Positions 36,759-47,480 of a stretch of 64,000 bases of DNA are shown piece after piece; the stretch's first letter is position 1, and the number at the start of each line of letters is the position of its first letter. The stretch is from Cryptomeria japonica (lineage: Eukaryota > Streptophyta > Pinopsida > Cupressales > Cupressaceae): contig NC_081413.1 of the NCBI RefSeq assembly GCF_030272615.1, forward strand, positions 564,696,510 to 564,760,509, written 5' to 3'. Position numbers and translations under genes: made by a program. The notes beneath the pieces are model-generated. The model was given only the letters and a program-made list of their open reading frames with translations. It had not been told where the DNA came from and made no database searches.

Positions 36759-39346
36759 AATCACATAGGATGAGGACACCTATCCCAGAAGGTGCTACTA
36801 GTGACGATAATTTGGATTCATTTGTGATCGAAACTGATGAGGAGAGTGCCATCGATGACCTCGATGATTGCCTCGATATACCCGAATATAACCACATCTT
36901 CACTCTTAGCCCTACAAATGCCGAAAACATTAAAGGCCTTCCCCTTGTTCACCACCAACTCATTGACTGGGATTATGAAGGACCAGCACAATTTGACACA
37001 TTTCAAAATGACGAAGCTATTATTGATTATCTTGGCATACGAGATGATCTTCCCCCTGGGGACCACAAAGCAGGATACATCATAGAACTCAACAACATGG
37101 CATATTTTGGTGAGGGTGTCGGACCTTCCAGTCGCAAAAATGTGAAAATAAGAACAAATCAAGGGTCTTATGGCGAAAACCACACTGTGGCGCTATCTGA
37201 TTCCAAAAAAGTAAAAAGAAAGGACGTATCTGAGGGCGAAAACCTCTCTGAGGCACCCGAAGATGGAAGGCTCGACATTCTCTCAGCATCATATGAGGAA
37301 AAATCATCCATGTTGGTAGAGGAGACTATCAAAACAAACATTGGTACAGAAGAGGTTCCACACAACATATTCCTGGCTCAATCATTGACAGAGTCCGAAA
37401 GGTCAAAATTCATAAGCTTCTTCAAAGAACGACAAATCAACTTTGCATGGTCATACGCTGATATGCCTGGACTAGATCCGGATTTGGTAATGCATCATTT
37501 GATAGTCAAACCGAGGGCAAAGCCAGTGAAACAGAAATTAAGGAAAATGCATCCACAAGTGGCATTACTAGTCAAAGCAGAGCTGGAGAAATTATTGGAT
37601 GTCAGATTCATATGCCCAATTGATTATCCTGAATGGATCTCTAATTTAGTACCTGTCAGTAAACCAGATCGCAGCATCAGAATATGTACAGATTTCAGAG
37701 ACATCAACAAAGCTTGTCCAAAAGATGACTTCCCATTACCAAATATCGACTTGATCGTTGATCTCACAGCAAGTCACGAAATGTTATCTTTAATGGATGG
37801 GTTTTCTGGTTATAATCAAATCAGGATTGCACCCGAGGATCAACACAAAACATCATTCACTTGTCTGTGGGGAACTTTTTGTTGGAATGTCATGCCCTTT
37901 GGGCTGAAAAATGCAGGCGCTACATATCAAAGAGCAATGACCACTATCTTTCATGATCTCATGCACATAACCGTGGAAGATTATATTGACAATCTCTTGG
38001 GTAAATCAATAGATAGAGATACACATTTGGACATACTTTCAGTCGTCTTTGATCGGTTGGAAAAATACAAAGTAAGATTAAACCCCAAGAAATGTGTCTT
38101 TGGAGTAACCTCCGGGAAGCTCCTAGGATTCATTGTGCCTAAAAGAGGAATCGAAGCCGATCCAGCAAAAGTCAAGGCTATCTTGGACATGCCGCCACCC
38201 AGAAATATCAGTCAACTTCAATCCTTACAAGGGAGACTCCAGTCTATACGAAGATTCATAGCACAACTTGCAGATAAGTGTAATCCTTTTCAGCACCTAC
38301 TACATAAAAATATCAAGTTCAAATGGGATGATAACTGTCAACAAGCTTTCCAGACGCTCAAAGATTATCTTTTGAATCCGCTAGTTTTGATGCCACCAAT
38401 TCCAGATCAGCCTTTGTTACTATACATATCAGCTACTTCAACAGCACTGGGGGCACTCCTAGCACAACAAATAGCTGACAGCAAGGAAAAAGCAGTATAC
38501 TATATCAGTCGCACATTGGTGGGATATGAGCTAAACTACACACCAATCGAGTGTGCATGTCTCGCTGTGGTCTTTGCTTCACAGAAATTATGACATTATA
38601 TGCTCACTCATAAGACTAAATTGATTGCAAGAATTGATCCATTAAAATATCTTCTCAACAAAGCTACGCTTACTGGGTGACTGGCCAAGTGGGTAATGAT
38701 CCTGAGTGAATTCGACATCGAGTATGTAGACAGAAAAGCAATAAAAGGACAAGCAATTGCGGATCAATTAGCAGATGCTCCCATGATAGATGATGTTCCT
38801 CTAAATTCAGAATTTCTAGATGAATCTATTTTAACAATATCACATGCAAGGCCATGGCAACTATACTTTGACGGTTCATACACACAACATGGGGCAAGAG
38901 CTGGTATTCTCTTTATAACTCCTCAAGGCGATTCTATACCAAAATCATACCGCTTATCATTTCCTTGCACTAACAATATAACAGAATATGAGGCATTAAC
39001 AACTGGATTACGAATTGCAGTTCAGTGGAAGATCCAAGAACTTCATGTTTTGGGGGATTCTCAACTTGTCATCCGTCAAGCAACTGATGATTATCAAACA
39101 AAAGATGAAAAATTAATGCCTTACAAGCAACTGGTAGATGATTTGAAACAGCACTTCACAAAGATAGATTTTGAGCAAATACCAAGAGAGCAGAATCGTG
39201 CTGCAGATGCCATGGCTACAATTGCTTCACTAATTGATCTACCTCAAAATGAAACCTGCTATGAGTTCCTCGTAGACAACCTATTGGTTCCTTCATATGA
39301 GATCACTCCTACTGAAATGATATGCGTTGTTGGTCCTGAATCCTAG
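36755..39346 (+). pseudogene. pol: Gypsy-4 reverse transcriptase and RNase H
   Basis: Pol is in the -1 frame relative to gag-pro. Its open frame begins after TAA 36719 and overlaps the end of gag-pro by 37 bases, so a shift or splice would be needed to express it. RT spans about 37540-38200 (RICTDFRDINKACPKDDFPL; FGLKNAGATYQRAM). The active site reads YIDNLLG at 37982, so the second Asp of YxDD is Asn (codon 37991-37993). In-frame TGA stops at 38591 and 38678 replace expected Arg codons. RNase H (38850-39250) keeps its acidic residues: FDGS, ITEYEA, LGDSQL and RAADAMA. The RT is catalytically dead. Confidence 0.9.
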
Positions 39347-40603
39347 TTATATGGTTCCATATTCACATATCTTCGCGACAATATCCTACCTCCTGATCTA
39401 TCGAATAACCAACGCCACACTTTCATTCGCCAATCCTCTCGATATGTCATTCTAGCTGATATCCTATACCAACAAGGTCTAGATGGCACTCTTCTTAGAT
39501 GTTTAGAAAGTGACGAAGCTCATATTGCGTTACGTGAAGTGCATGAAGGGATATGTGGTCTGCATGCTAGTGGTCCTACCTTGGCCAAGAAACTCATCAG
39601 GACTGGATATTACTGGCCCAATATGGAAAAAGACTCATATTAGTTTGTCAAGAAATGTAAGCAATGTCAAATTCATGGAGACCTCATACATGCACCAACA
39701 CAAGAACTACAACCACTTGCGTCTCCTTGGCCCTTTTGTCAGTGGGGACTCGATCTCATAGGCAAGATTCACCCTCCTTCTTCCAATGGTCATAAATTCA
39801 TTATCACAGCCATAGAGTATTTCACAAAGTGGATTGAAGCCGTGCCTCTCACACAAGTCACTGGAAAATAAATTGCTACCTTCATCCTTAACTATATCAT
39901 TTGCCGATATGGTATTCCTAATTCCATTATTACTGATAACGGGCGTCCCTTCAAAAATCAGGATGTTCGTGAACTCTGTGACCGCTTCCATATTTCCCAT
40001 CGTTTCTCCACACCATATTACCCCCAGGGTAATGGCCAAGCTGAGGCGTCTAATAAAACAATTCTTAAAATCCTCAAAAAGACAGTCGATGATGCTAGCC
40101 GTAACTGGCATATCCAACTCAATCCTGCACTTTGGGCCTACCGCACAAGTGTCCGCACACCTACAGGAGCTACACCCTACTCACTTGTCTACGGCACTGA
40201 AGTCATCTTTCCTATTGAGGTCGAGTTACCTTCTTTACGGGTCTCTTTGCAAAACATCATCAATGATGAAGATTATAGGGTCTCTCGCTTACAAGAACTA
40301 GAACTGCTGGATGAACAGAGACAAACTGCTTTTAATCATCTCAAGGCTTACCAACAACGAATGAGTCACAGCTACAATCACAAAGTCAAGCCTCGCACAT
40401 TTGAGGTAGGTGACTTGGTTCTCAGAGAAAATCCTAAGAATCAGCAAGACAGGGAGAAGAAGGGCAAGTTCGAACGAAACTAGCTTGGTCCTTACATCGT
40501 TATAGTAGCCTATGGATCTGGGGCATATCAGCTCTCATCTACAGAAGGTGAACCTTTGGAGGATCCTATCAATAGCATGCACCTTCGCCGATTCTACACA
40601 TAG
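39347..40603 (+). pseudogene. Gypsy-4 integrase
   Basis: This stays in the RT frame and ends at TAG 40601-40603. The zinc-binding HHCC part is at 39515-39680 (VHEGICGLHASG, then CKQCQIHG). The catalytic triad is present: Asp in WGLDLIG (39752), Asp in ITDNGRPF (39935) and Glu in GQAEASN (40043). Stops at 39344, 39641, 39869 and 40481 interrupt the chain; each is one transition from Gln or Trp. The C-terminal region (FEVGDLVLRENPKN, then LGPYIV) follows. The enzyme would insert the cDNA, but as it stands no full protein can be made. Confidence 0.88.
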
Positions 40604-42293
40604 CTCTTCGGAATATCCTAATTTGAAAAATACAAAAAAATCAAAAAATACAAAAAAATTATAAAAACAAAAAAATCGTTACTTGGTGAAAACCTGGCAA
40701 ACAGGCGCCTTGTGATACAAAAAAATTGAAAAATCCAAAAAAGTAAAGAGAAATAATTTCGTCCAACTGTGAAAATCACTTCAGTGGCACCCTGGGCAAG
40801 TACCATAGTGAAAACTGGGCCACCAGCGCCATGCGTAGAGACATTGCTCCTCCCTCCTTCAGGATTCATTTTCATCACTTCACTTTGCACACACTCACAA
40901 CCTATTCGTTCATAATAAACTTACCCATTCCCATCATGGCTTGTTATTGATCTACCTAAGATTGGTTAGCCATTCATAATAAACCCCCTTTTTTTCACTC
41001 CCTTTCCATCCATAATAAGTCAGATCCTATCTATGGCTAAGGCAATTCCTACGTCTAGTAATGGGTGTGGAACTGAGAACATCACATGTTTTGAGGAGTA
41101 CAGTTTCTTCCAGCTTCCTTCAGTCTATCCGCGCACAATCCGCAATAAAGCAACATTTGCATCGCCAGTCCGCAATAAAGTTTTGTCTTCTCCGCAATAA
41201 AGTATCAGTTTCATGGATTCAGTCAGTTTCAGATGAGACAGCAGTAACAATGAGCTTCAACAAATCAAATCTTTCAACAGACTCAGACAACATATGGTTC
41301 AGTGTTATCTATCCTTTTTGTGAAAATGAACATTGTGACCACAATCAAATAAGACTTATACAAGTGACAAGAGACACTAAATTGGAGGACTACAGTGGAT
41401 GTTGGTGTTGAGTCTTGGTTTTCTTTTGATTTTATCTTTTGGTGACATGTCTTTTAGCTTTTCCGGGATGTCTTTGACTAGAGATTCTATCTCCAGGATG
41501 TCTTTGACTAGAAAGGTGAGGATGGGGTGTCGTCACCTATTTTGTTTGTTGTCTTTTAGTAATGCTATGACTTGTCCAAGGATATGAGGACACTGTGAGT
41601 CTAGTGTGAACTGGGGCATTCCTTGTTTGTGACTGTCTTATCTCCATGCAAACGGGTACAATGACTTTCTGGGTCGAACATATGCCTCGATTGTCATAAC
41701 CTATCTTACCATAATAAAGCTCAATGATGATAATGCACAAGAAGCTCTTTCACGTTCATATCTTCTATCTTTCATCCCCCTTTCTTGATTGACTTCCATC
41801 GTCCTTCTTGAGTCTGGGTAGCCTACTATCACATGACTGAGTATAATGACACACCACAAACATTTGCATTTCATGCAGTTGCACCTGCATTACCACATAT
41901 AAGCATTTTACACATACATATAGATATCACAATTGCATCACATCCTGCACACAACACCTGTTAGCACAATTTACATTTGCATTATCATATTCATTTGCAT
42001 TACATACATTCACATTTGCATCATGCATACACATATAAAACATAAAAGAACAAAAATATTGCATTGCATCATATACATATTTGCATCCATGTCATAAACA
42101 TACATTATAAGAACATCTCATCACATAGGTACACATGCATATAGCTGCCGCAAAAATGAATCATCTCATATATATATCAAAAGTGTCATGATACAATGAT
42201 GTCAAAAAATCATATGGCTACAATCACCCACAGGTGTCTACAATACAAAAAAAAAAAATGGTACAAATACTGATACAAGGGAGCCCTCTATGG
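40604..42293 (+). other. Gypsy-4 post-pol spacer
   Basis: No gene. An A-rich tract lies at 40618-40760, followed by two related blocks, GTGAAAACCTGGCAAACAGG and GTGAAAACTGGGCCACCAGC. CGCAATAAAG occurs at 41141, 41171 and 41193, and ATAATAA-type motifs at about 40910-41020. GATGTCTTTGACTAGA is repeated near 41468 and 41498. 41860-42130 is rich in CATTTGCATT-like words. Confidence 0.6.
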
Positions 42294-42956
42294 CTATGAT
42301 GAACTCCCTCCCTCGGAGCCGCCTGGCCTCGACGGAGTCTGAGCTCTAGAAGGACCCGCTCCAGGATCACCCCCCCTATCTAGTGGTGGTGGAGGACCCA
42401 TGACCCCACCACTCGATGCCTGTCTCCTCCAGCTCCCTCCCGTAGCTGTCGCTGTACGCGATGGTCTATGGAAGCTCCTCGCCCACTGATCTGCTGGCAC
42501 GGCACCATAATACAGGTCCCTCCAGTAGGAAATCTCCTCTCCGGCTCATAGGACATATGCGTAGCCTGCTCCTGTGTCCTCCGCCGCCTGCCTCCCTGCC
42601 CTCAACGCTGTCTCAGCCTTAGTGTAGCGGTGAATCGCCTGATCCCTCTCCCGCTCAGTATCCCTGAGCCTGATCCTGAGTCGGTCCCTCTCCCTCTCCA
42701 GATCTTGGATCTCATCTGCCTGGCCCTAGCAGATCTCCCTGAGCTCAATCAGCTCATCCTCCTCTGGATCCCGACCCTCTGCCTCTGCCTGTGGCTCTCC
42801 CTCTGCAGGTGCCTGCCCCTGTACCTGTCCCTGTACCTGTACTGGTTCCTGAATGGGTACCTGTCTCGGTACATGCCTAGGTCCCTATACCTGTCTCTGT
42901 CCCTGCTCCTGTGCCTGTACTGGCACCTGTCCCTATACCTATCCTTGTCTCTATCC
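42294..42956 (-). repeat. C-rich repeat tail downstream of PMD
   Basis: 42790-42960 is built from CCTGTACCTGTC-like units on the plus strand and could code on the minus strand for Arg/Asp- or Gly/Thr-rich repeats. The PMD frame stops at 42957, apparently at a mutated Gln codon, so the repeat may once have been the protein's C-terminal tail. The long plus-strand open frame over it is a repeat shadow. Confidence 0.55.
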
Positions 42957-44338
42957 CTATGCTCTAGGACCTTGTGCTGCTGGTACCTGCAGGGGCAATC
43001 CACCGCGACCCCTCACCACCTGGGCCTGTCCCTCCTGTCCACCCTCCCTCTGAGGTGCCACCCTCCTCTCCCCAACTACTCCCCTCCGCCTCCGTCGGCC
43101 TCGGCCTCCATCACCCCCACCATCATCATCATCATCTCCTCCTCCATCTCCCTTCAGTAGCTCTCCTGGATCTGTCAATCGAGGGAATGGATGCTCGGCC
43201 CAATATGTTGAATACTCTGCATCCATCTTGGCGTCCTTGATCTCTGGCCACATATCCCAGGGTAGGGGCACCATCTCTGCCAACTGTGTCTGCACCTGAT
43301 CATATGACAATAAAGGCCCGAACTGCGCCTGATCCCTAATTGTACGGGCATACATACCCGAGCCTCGTGGCATTCTCTGGATCCTGCCATACTGCCTGCA
43401 TACTCTGTCCACCAGCTGTCTCTCTAGTATATAGGGCGTCCCCCCAATCAGATACCTACTCCAGAAGGTGAAAGGCAGCTCCACTGCGTCATCCTCCCAC
43501 TCCTCACATCCCAGGTACGGCCTCCAGATGACTACGTCAATGTCATCTATCACTCACCGCCAATGCTCTAACCTGCCAATCTGAGGCTGTGAAGTGATCA
43601 TGTCATACAGATGAACAAAACTCCGTCCATGACCTCTCCCTCTGAAATGTATCGGTCGTGTGATAGGCAGATGCTTGTATGCCCAAACCTGCAGAAGTGT
43701 CACTCCACAACCCAGTCCCACTGATCCATGGTACACAAACTGGTGAAGCTCATAATATAGGTGGGCCAACACACATGGACCACATGCATATCTGGTGTGA
43801 TGCGTCACCAGTGTCTCCAGTGCTCCTCCCCAGCCCACTACCAACCCCCGTGTCGCTCTGTCCGGACATAGGAACCCACTGATAGCTCCTCCGATCACAG
43901 CTGGCAAAGCTAACCCTGTCGCGGTCATAGTGTCCCATGCCACATGTCCTGCTCTCATCTCTAGGCCGGGATCCTGAAACACCCGTCTCAAGGCCTCCCT
44001 GTCTCCATCTCGATCGTATGGAATCAGATCTCCATCAATCGGTATCCTCAATATCCTATAGACATCCTCCAGGGTGACTGTCATCTCACCCATCGGCAAA
44101 TAAAATGTGCATGTCTCTGAATGCCATCTCTCGGCCAGCGCAGTCAGCAAACCCATGTTTGCCCGAAACTCAGGCACATACAGCACGTGTCTCAATCCCA
44201 TCTCCTCGATGGCAGCTCTATCCTGAAATGACAACTCCGGTCGCAACCTCTGTGTCGACGGGAATCTCTTTGGTGACTCTAGCATAGGCAAATACTCCTG
44301 CAGTCAAACAAATCAATCATGTCAGTCATTGTGGCATT

Positions 44339-44690
44339 CACTGTTCATCACAAAATGCTACTCGCTATCTAAATGCATATGGTTATCTATCCTAGTGACA
44401 CTCACTGTTCATCACAAAGTGTTGCTATCTATCCTAGTAGTGCTCCCTGTTCATCACAAAGTACTACGTGTGTGACATTCCCTATTCATCACAAAGTGTT
44501 TCTATCTATCCTAGTAGTGCTCCCTGTTCATCACAAAGTACTACGTGTGTGACATTCTCTGTTCATCACAAAGTGTTACTCACATTTGCACTCCCTGTTC
44601 ATCACAAAGTGCTGCTCATACTTTGAGTACTCCCTGTTCATCACAAAGTACTCTATCTTGGTGCTCCCTATTCATTACAAAGTGCCTTGA
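44339..44690 (-). repeat. TTCATCACAAAGT repeat array, nine copies
   Basis: CTCCCTGTTCATCACAAAGT or close variants occur near 44339, 44403, 44441, 44473, 44519, 44553, 44590, 44629 and 44662, separated by 30-65 bp of less conserved sequence. A weaker tenth copy lies at 44761. Read in the antisense gene's direction the core is ACTTTGTGATGAACAGGGAG. Confidence 0.85.
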
Positions 44691-44833
44691 TCTATTCTAG
44701 TCTTCCTAGAGGACCTGCTTGAGTGTATCCTCTCAGCAGCTTATCCAATCGACAGCGTATGTTCATCACAGAACTGCCGATTTGACCTAGAAGACAAAAC
44801 CTTGCATTTTCGAACATAAACGCGTTTCTAACT

Positions 44834-45060
44834 CACAAACGCGCCTATTGACTGCACAAGCGCACCTAAACAACACAGACGCGCCTGTTTGACATAAACC
44901 TGCCTAAATTATACACAAACGCGACTTTGCAACACAAATGCCCCTACAGGACGTAGACGCACTCGTATCTGACACACACGCGGTTCCAGTCACAGACATG
45001 CCTGGCACCGACACAGACGCGCCTGTCGGACACAGACACGCCTGGCACCGATGCAGATGT
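44834..45060 (-). repeat. Phased array 3, reverse complement of the leader arrays
   Basis: The plus strand shows CACAGACGC or variants at 44834, 44855, 44874, 44893, 44914, 44933, 44952, 44973, 44991, 45012, 45031 and 45052. The steps are 18, 19 or 21 bp. CACAGACGC is the reverse complement of GCGTCTGTG, so on the antisense gene's own strand the core has the same orientation as in the gag-pol leader. Confidence 0.85.
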
Positions 45061-45576
45061 AGTTTCCCAGTTTTTGCATTTTTTGCATCCTACTAATAAG
45101 CGCATTTATTGCCCTATCTACCATGCATTAATGACAAAAGCAAATGCGTCAAAGTACAAGGAGGTTTGGTGGTACTTACCGGCTCTCCTGCCTCTGCTGG
45201 TCTCTGAAATCGGCGAAAACAGTCGAATCTGTGTACGAAAACCATCGCTGCTGACTGCTGCTGCTCTTTTTCTTGCTCTGCACTGTGATCTCGTGAAGGT
45301 GTAGATGACAATGAGGATGTCTTTTTCCTGTGGTCTATCTTATAGCCTACCCTAGCCTTGGCCTTCATTTCCCGAGTCAGTCTTCGTTATCCCGTGACTT
45401 TGTCACTTTATTCAGTCAATCCATTCTAGCCTTTCTTTCTTATCGAGAGATTGTCTGCAATCTTTTCAAACATTTTCATCCAATCTCTCGAGGGGGCATA
45501 TTGTTCCCATCTTGGGGCAACTCTGTATCAGTTCATCTTATCTTCTTTGAAACAACGCGACAAGCCGCATTGTCTC

Positions 45577-45590
45577 AAAGAGGGGCAAAA
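45577..45590 (+). promoter_or_regulatory. Gypsy-4 polypurine tract
   Basis: AAAGAGGGGCAAAA lies directly against the TG of the 3' LTR, where plus-strand priming is expected. It matches the tract of Gypsy-3. Confidence 0.8.
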
Positions 45591-46363
45591 TGTAGACACC
45601 CAAAATTGTCATGTCTAATTAAATAAATATTTTATTTATTTAATTATCTAAGCCTAATTCTTCTATTAATTAAATAAATCTTTATTTATTTAATTAATTC
45701 ATTTATCCTCTTCTAGCCTTATTTCTCATTTAAATAAATACATTTATTTATTTAAATTATCCTTTTCCTAAATTAAATAAATATTTTATTTATTTAATTA
45801 TCCTACTTCTTCTATTAATTAAATAAATATTTATTTATTTAATTAATTCATTAGCTTTTTCTACCCATGACACATGTCATTCATCTCTTAATTCCTACAC
45901 TACCTACCTCTTTCATTATTTTATTATTTCTTTTACCTACCCTCTAATCCTGGTCGACCTCTCTTTTTCCACCTCTCAATCTTATTCCTCCATTTCATAT
46001 TGTGTCTTCTATTTAAGGAGATGCCTTCTTCATTGTCAAACGCTAATCACTCATGCTAATGATCATTTTGACTACACTACGATCCTACTTGCAACCACAT
46101 TCCGTTCTTTGTTGAGCTCTTGTGCATATAAAATCTGAGAGCAAATATATCAAGCAAGATCAATGGAGATAGGAAGAATGGAGATCAAAACCCTATTGGA
46201 CATGTGATGGTATAATCTTTGTGATTTCATGTGATTTGCATTGTCTTAGGTAATCTTCATATGTTATGGTGGATCTTTGTTGATTGTTAGGCTAGGTTTT
46301 TGTGGTTGAATTCATTTAGCCTTTCAATATTGTTATTATTGTTATCCATTTTCACCATACACA
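45591..46363 (+). repeat. Gypsy-4 3' LTR
   Basis: A continuous 773-bp copy from TGTAGACACCC to CACCATACACA, followed by the duplication GTACA (46364-46368). It preserves the empty site of the solo LTR and lacks that insertion. Confidence 0.92.
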
Positions 46364-46368
46364 GTACA

Positions 46369-46515
46369 CGCACTAAGTATAAAGTGCCAAATCATCATTT
46401 TATTTTTTTTCAGGGGGGGTGCGGGGGGGGTGGGGTTTCTTTGATTGAGTGAATTTGGGGGGGTGTCTTGTGTGATTGTGCCTCTTTTTTCTTATGCTCT
46501 TTCATTTTTGTTGCA
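46369..46515 (+). other. Copia-2 leader, right fragment
   Basis: Leader between Gypsy-4 and the gag ATG at 46516. It contains G runs of 7, 8, 4 and 7 bases at 46413-46463 with short loops, a potential G-quadruplex just upstream of gag. Confidence 0.6.
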
Positions 46516-47480
46516 ATGAGTCCTCATAAATTTCCACCTTTAACTCCACATAATTATGCATCATGGAAGATTAAAGTATGGATCAAATTAATGGAAAGGT
46601 CTCACGCATTACATAAATGGAACAATAGCAACACCACCTAATCCTACAGCTGGTCCTAATGCTTAGTTAGGATGGCTCACTAAGAATTGCATGGATCTTG
46701 GAACTTTGTGTAATTATGTATCAGATGACCTCATTTTCACATTAAAAAGTGTACTACAATCAAAGAGGCTTGGGATATGCATCAAAAATTGTATGGTCAA
46801 GTTGATGAAATCAGAGGTTACAAGATTGCCAATGAGATCACCAACTTGGATCCCAAGAGTTTTGATACAATCCAAGATTATGTCACAAAATAAAATGAAC
46901 TAAGATCAAAGCTTAAGGATTGTGGAATTGACAAAAAGGATGCTCAGTTGATACTCAACTTATTGGACAAGCTTGCACTAGAATATGCAACATTTGTGTC
47001 TAGCTTCCAAACTCATCGTTTAACAATGGGGAGTTCCTACATTATGCCTTCATTTGATACTTTCACAAAAATGTTGATATTGGAAGAATGTAAGTTTTTT
47101 AACATGGGGCTTCTCAAGTCTTCAAAGTCCAAGGCTTTGGTGGCTAATCAAGGGAGTCAAGGCAAAGATCCCAACAAGAAGAAGAAACAATCTAAGTCAA
47201 AGCCACAACAGGAAAAAGGGCAATCATCCTCTCCATCACAGGGTGATTTTTCATCCTCTTCCAAGAAGTAGACACCACCTAAGAAGGATAAACCAACTTG
47301 TGCTTATTGCAAGAAGTATGGTCATGATGAGCATTGATGCCACACCAAGTGAGTTGATGAGTTGACAAATCTTCTTAAGAAAAACAACATCAACTTGCCA
47401 TCTGCCTACACAAAGAAGGATTCATCTCTTTCCTCTTCCTCACAGTCTAAGGGAAAAGGGCAAATATTTGTGGCAATAAC
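46516..47480 (+). pseudogene. gag: Copia-2 gag
   Basis: It starts MSPHKFPPLTPHNYASWKIK, which has the NYxxWK motif of Copia gag. The frame breaks after about 40 codons and resumes in the same frame from about 46948 (ILNLLDKLALEYATFVSSF, QTHRLT). A Lys/Ser/Gln-rich basic part follows. The zinc knuckle at about 47300-47345 reads CAYCKKYGHDEH, then a TGA stop, then Cys, so the CX2CX4HX4C core is intact apart from one nonsense change. It would form the particle; several stops and at least one indel disable it. Confidence 0.82.

Larger units (their letters stand above)
44298..45179 (-). other. Predicted intron of the antisense PMD gene
   Basis: The donor, read on the minus strand, is G|GTAAGTACC with the intron starting at 45179. 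The acceptor is TTTGTTTGACTGCAG|GAG with the intron ending at 44298. The upstream exon ends on a complete codon and the downstream exon begins on one, so the frame continues. The intron holds two repeat arrays. Because the element copies its sense RNA, an antisense intron would survive retrotransposition. Confidence 0.65.
42957..45368 (-). pseudogene. Antisense plant mobile domain (PMD) gene with predicted intron
   Basis: On the minus strand, exon 2 (44297 to 42957) encodes an aminotransferase-like plant mobile domain as in the MAIN/MAIL1 family. It has LRHVLYVPEFRANMGLLTAL, ERWHSETCTFYLPMGEMT, VTLEDVYRILRIPIDGD, WRPYL and QYGRIQRMPRGSG in the family order, then an Asp/Gly/Arg-rich tail. One in-frame TGA at about 43554 replaces an Arg codon. 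Exon 1 (45368 to 45181) begins MKAKARVGYK; an alternative start is MVFVHRF at about 45245, behind TATAAG (45339-45344). The donor G|GTAAGT and acceptor CTGCAG|G join both exons in the same phase. GC content is clearly higher than in neighbouring sequence, suggesting capture of a host gene. PMD proteins are nuclear silencing factors; a role for this copy is not shown. Confidence 0.75.
28385..46363 (+). mobile_element. Gypsy-4, complete Tat-type Ty3/Gypsy element with antisense gene
   Basis: The element has LTR, primer-binding site, 2.2-kb leader, gag-protease, RT-RNase H-integrase, a 5-kb post-pol region and a second LTR. The target duplication GTACA flanks it at 28380-28384 and 46364-46368. 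The two LTRs (770 bp without the nested insertion, and 773 bp) differ at about seven positions plus one 3-bp indel, roughly 1 percent, so the insertion is young for this stack. Post-pol genes on the opposite strand are known in some Tat-lineage elements; here one encodes a plant mobile domain. The element is dead: eight internal stops in gag-pol and an altered RT active site. Confidence 0.9.

Noticed and set aside
42630-43160. Plus-strand 176-codon open frame, Leu/Pro/Ser-rich
   Set aside because: It lies opposite the PMD coding region and a CCTGTACCTGTC repeat; it is a shadow of repeat sequence with no domain.
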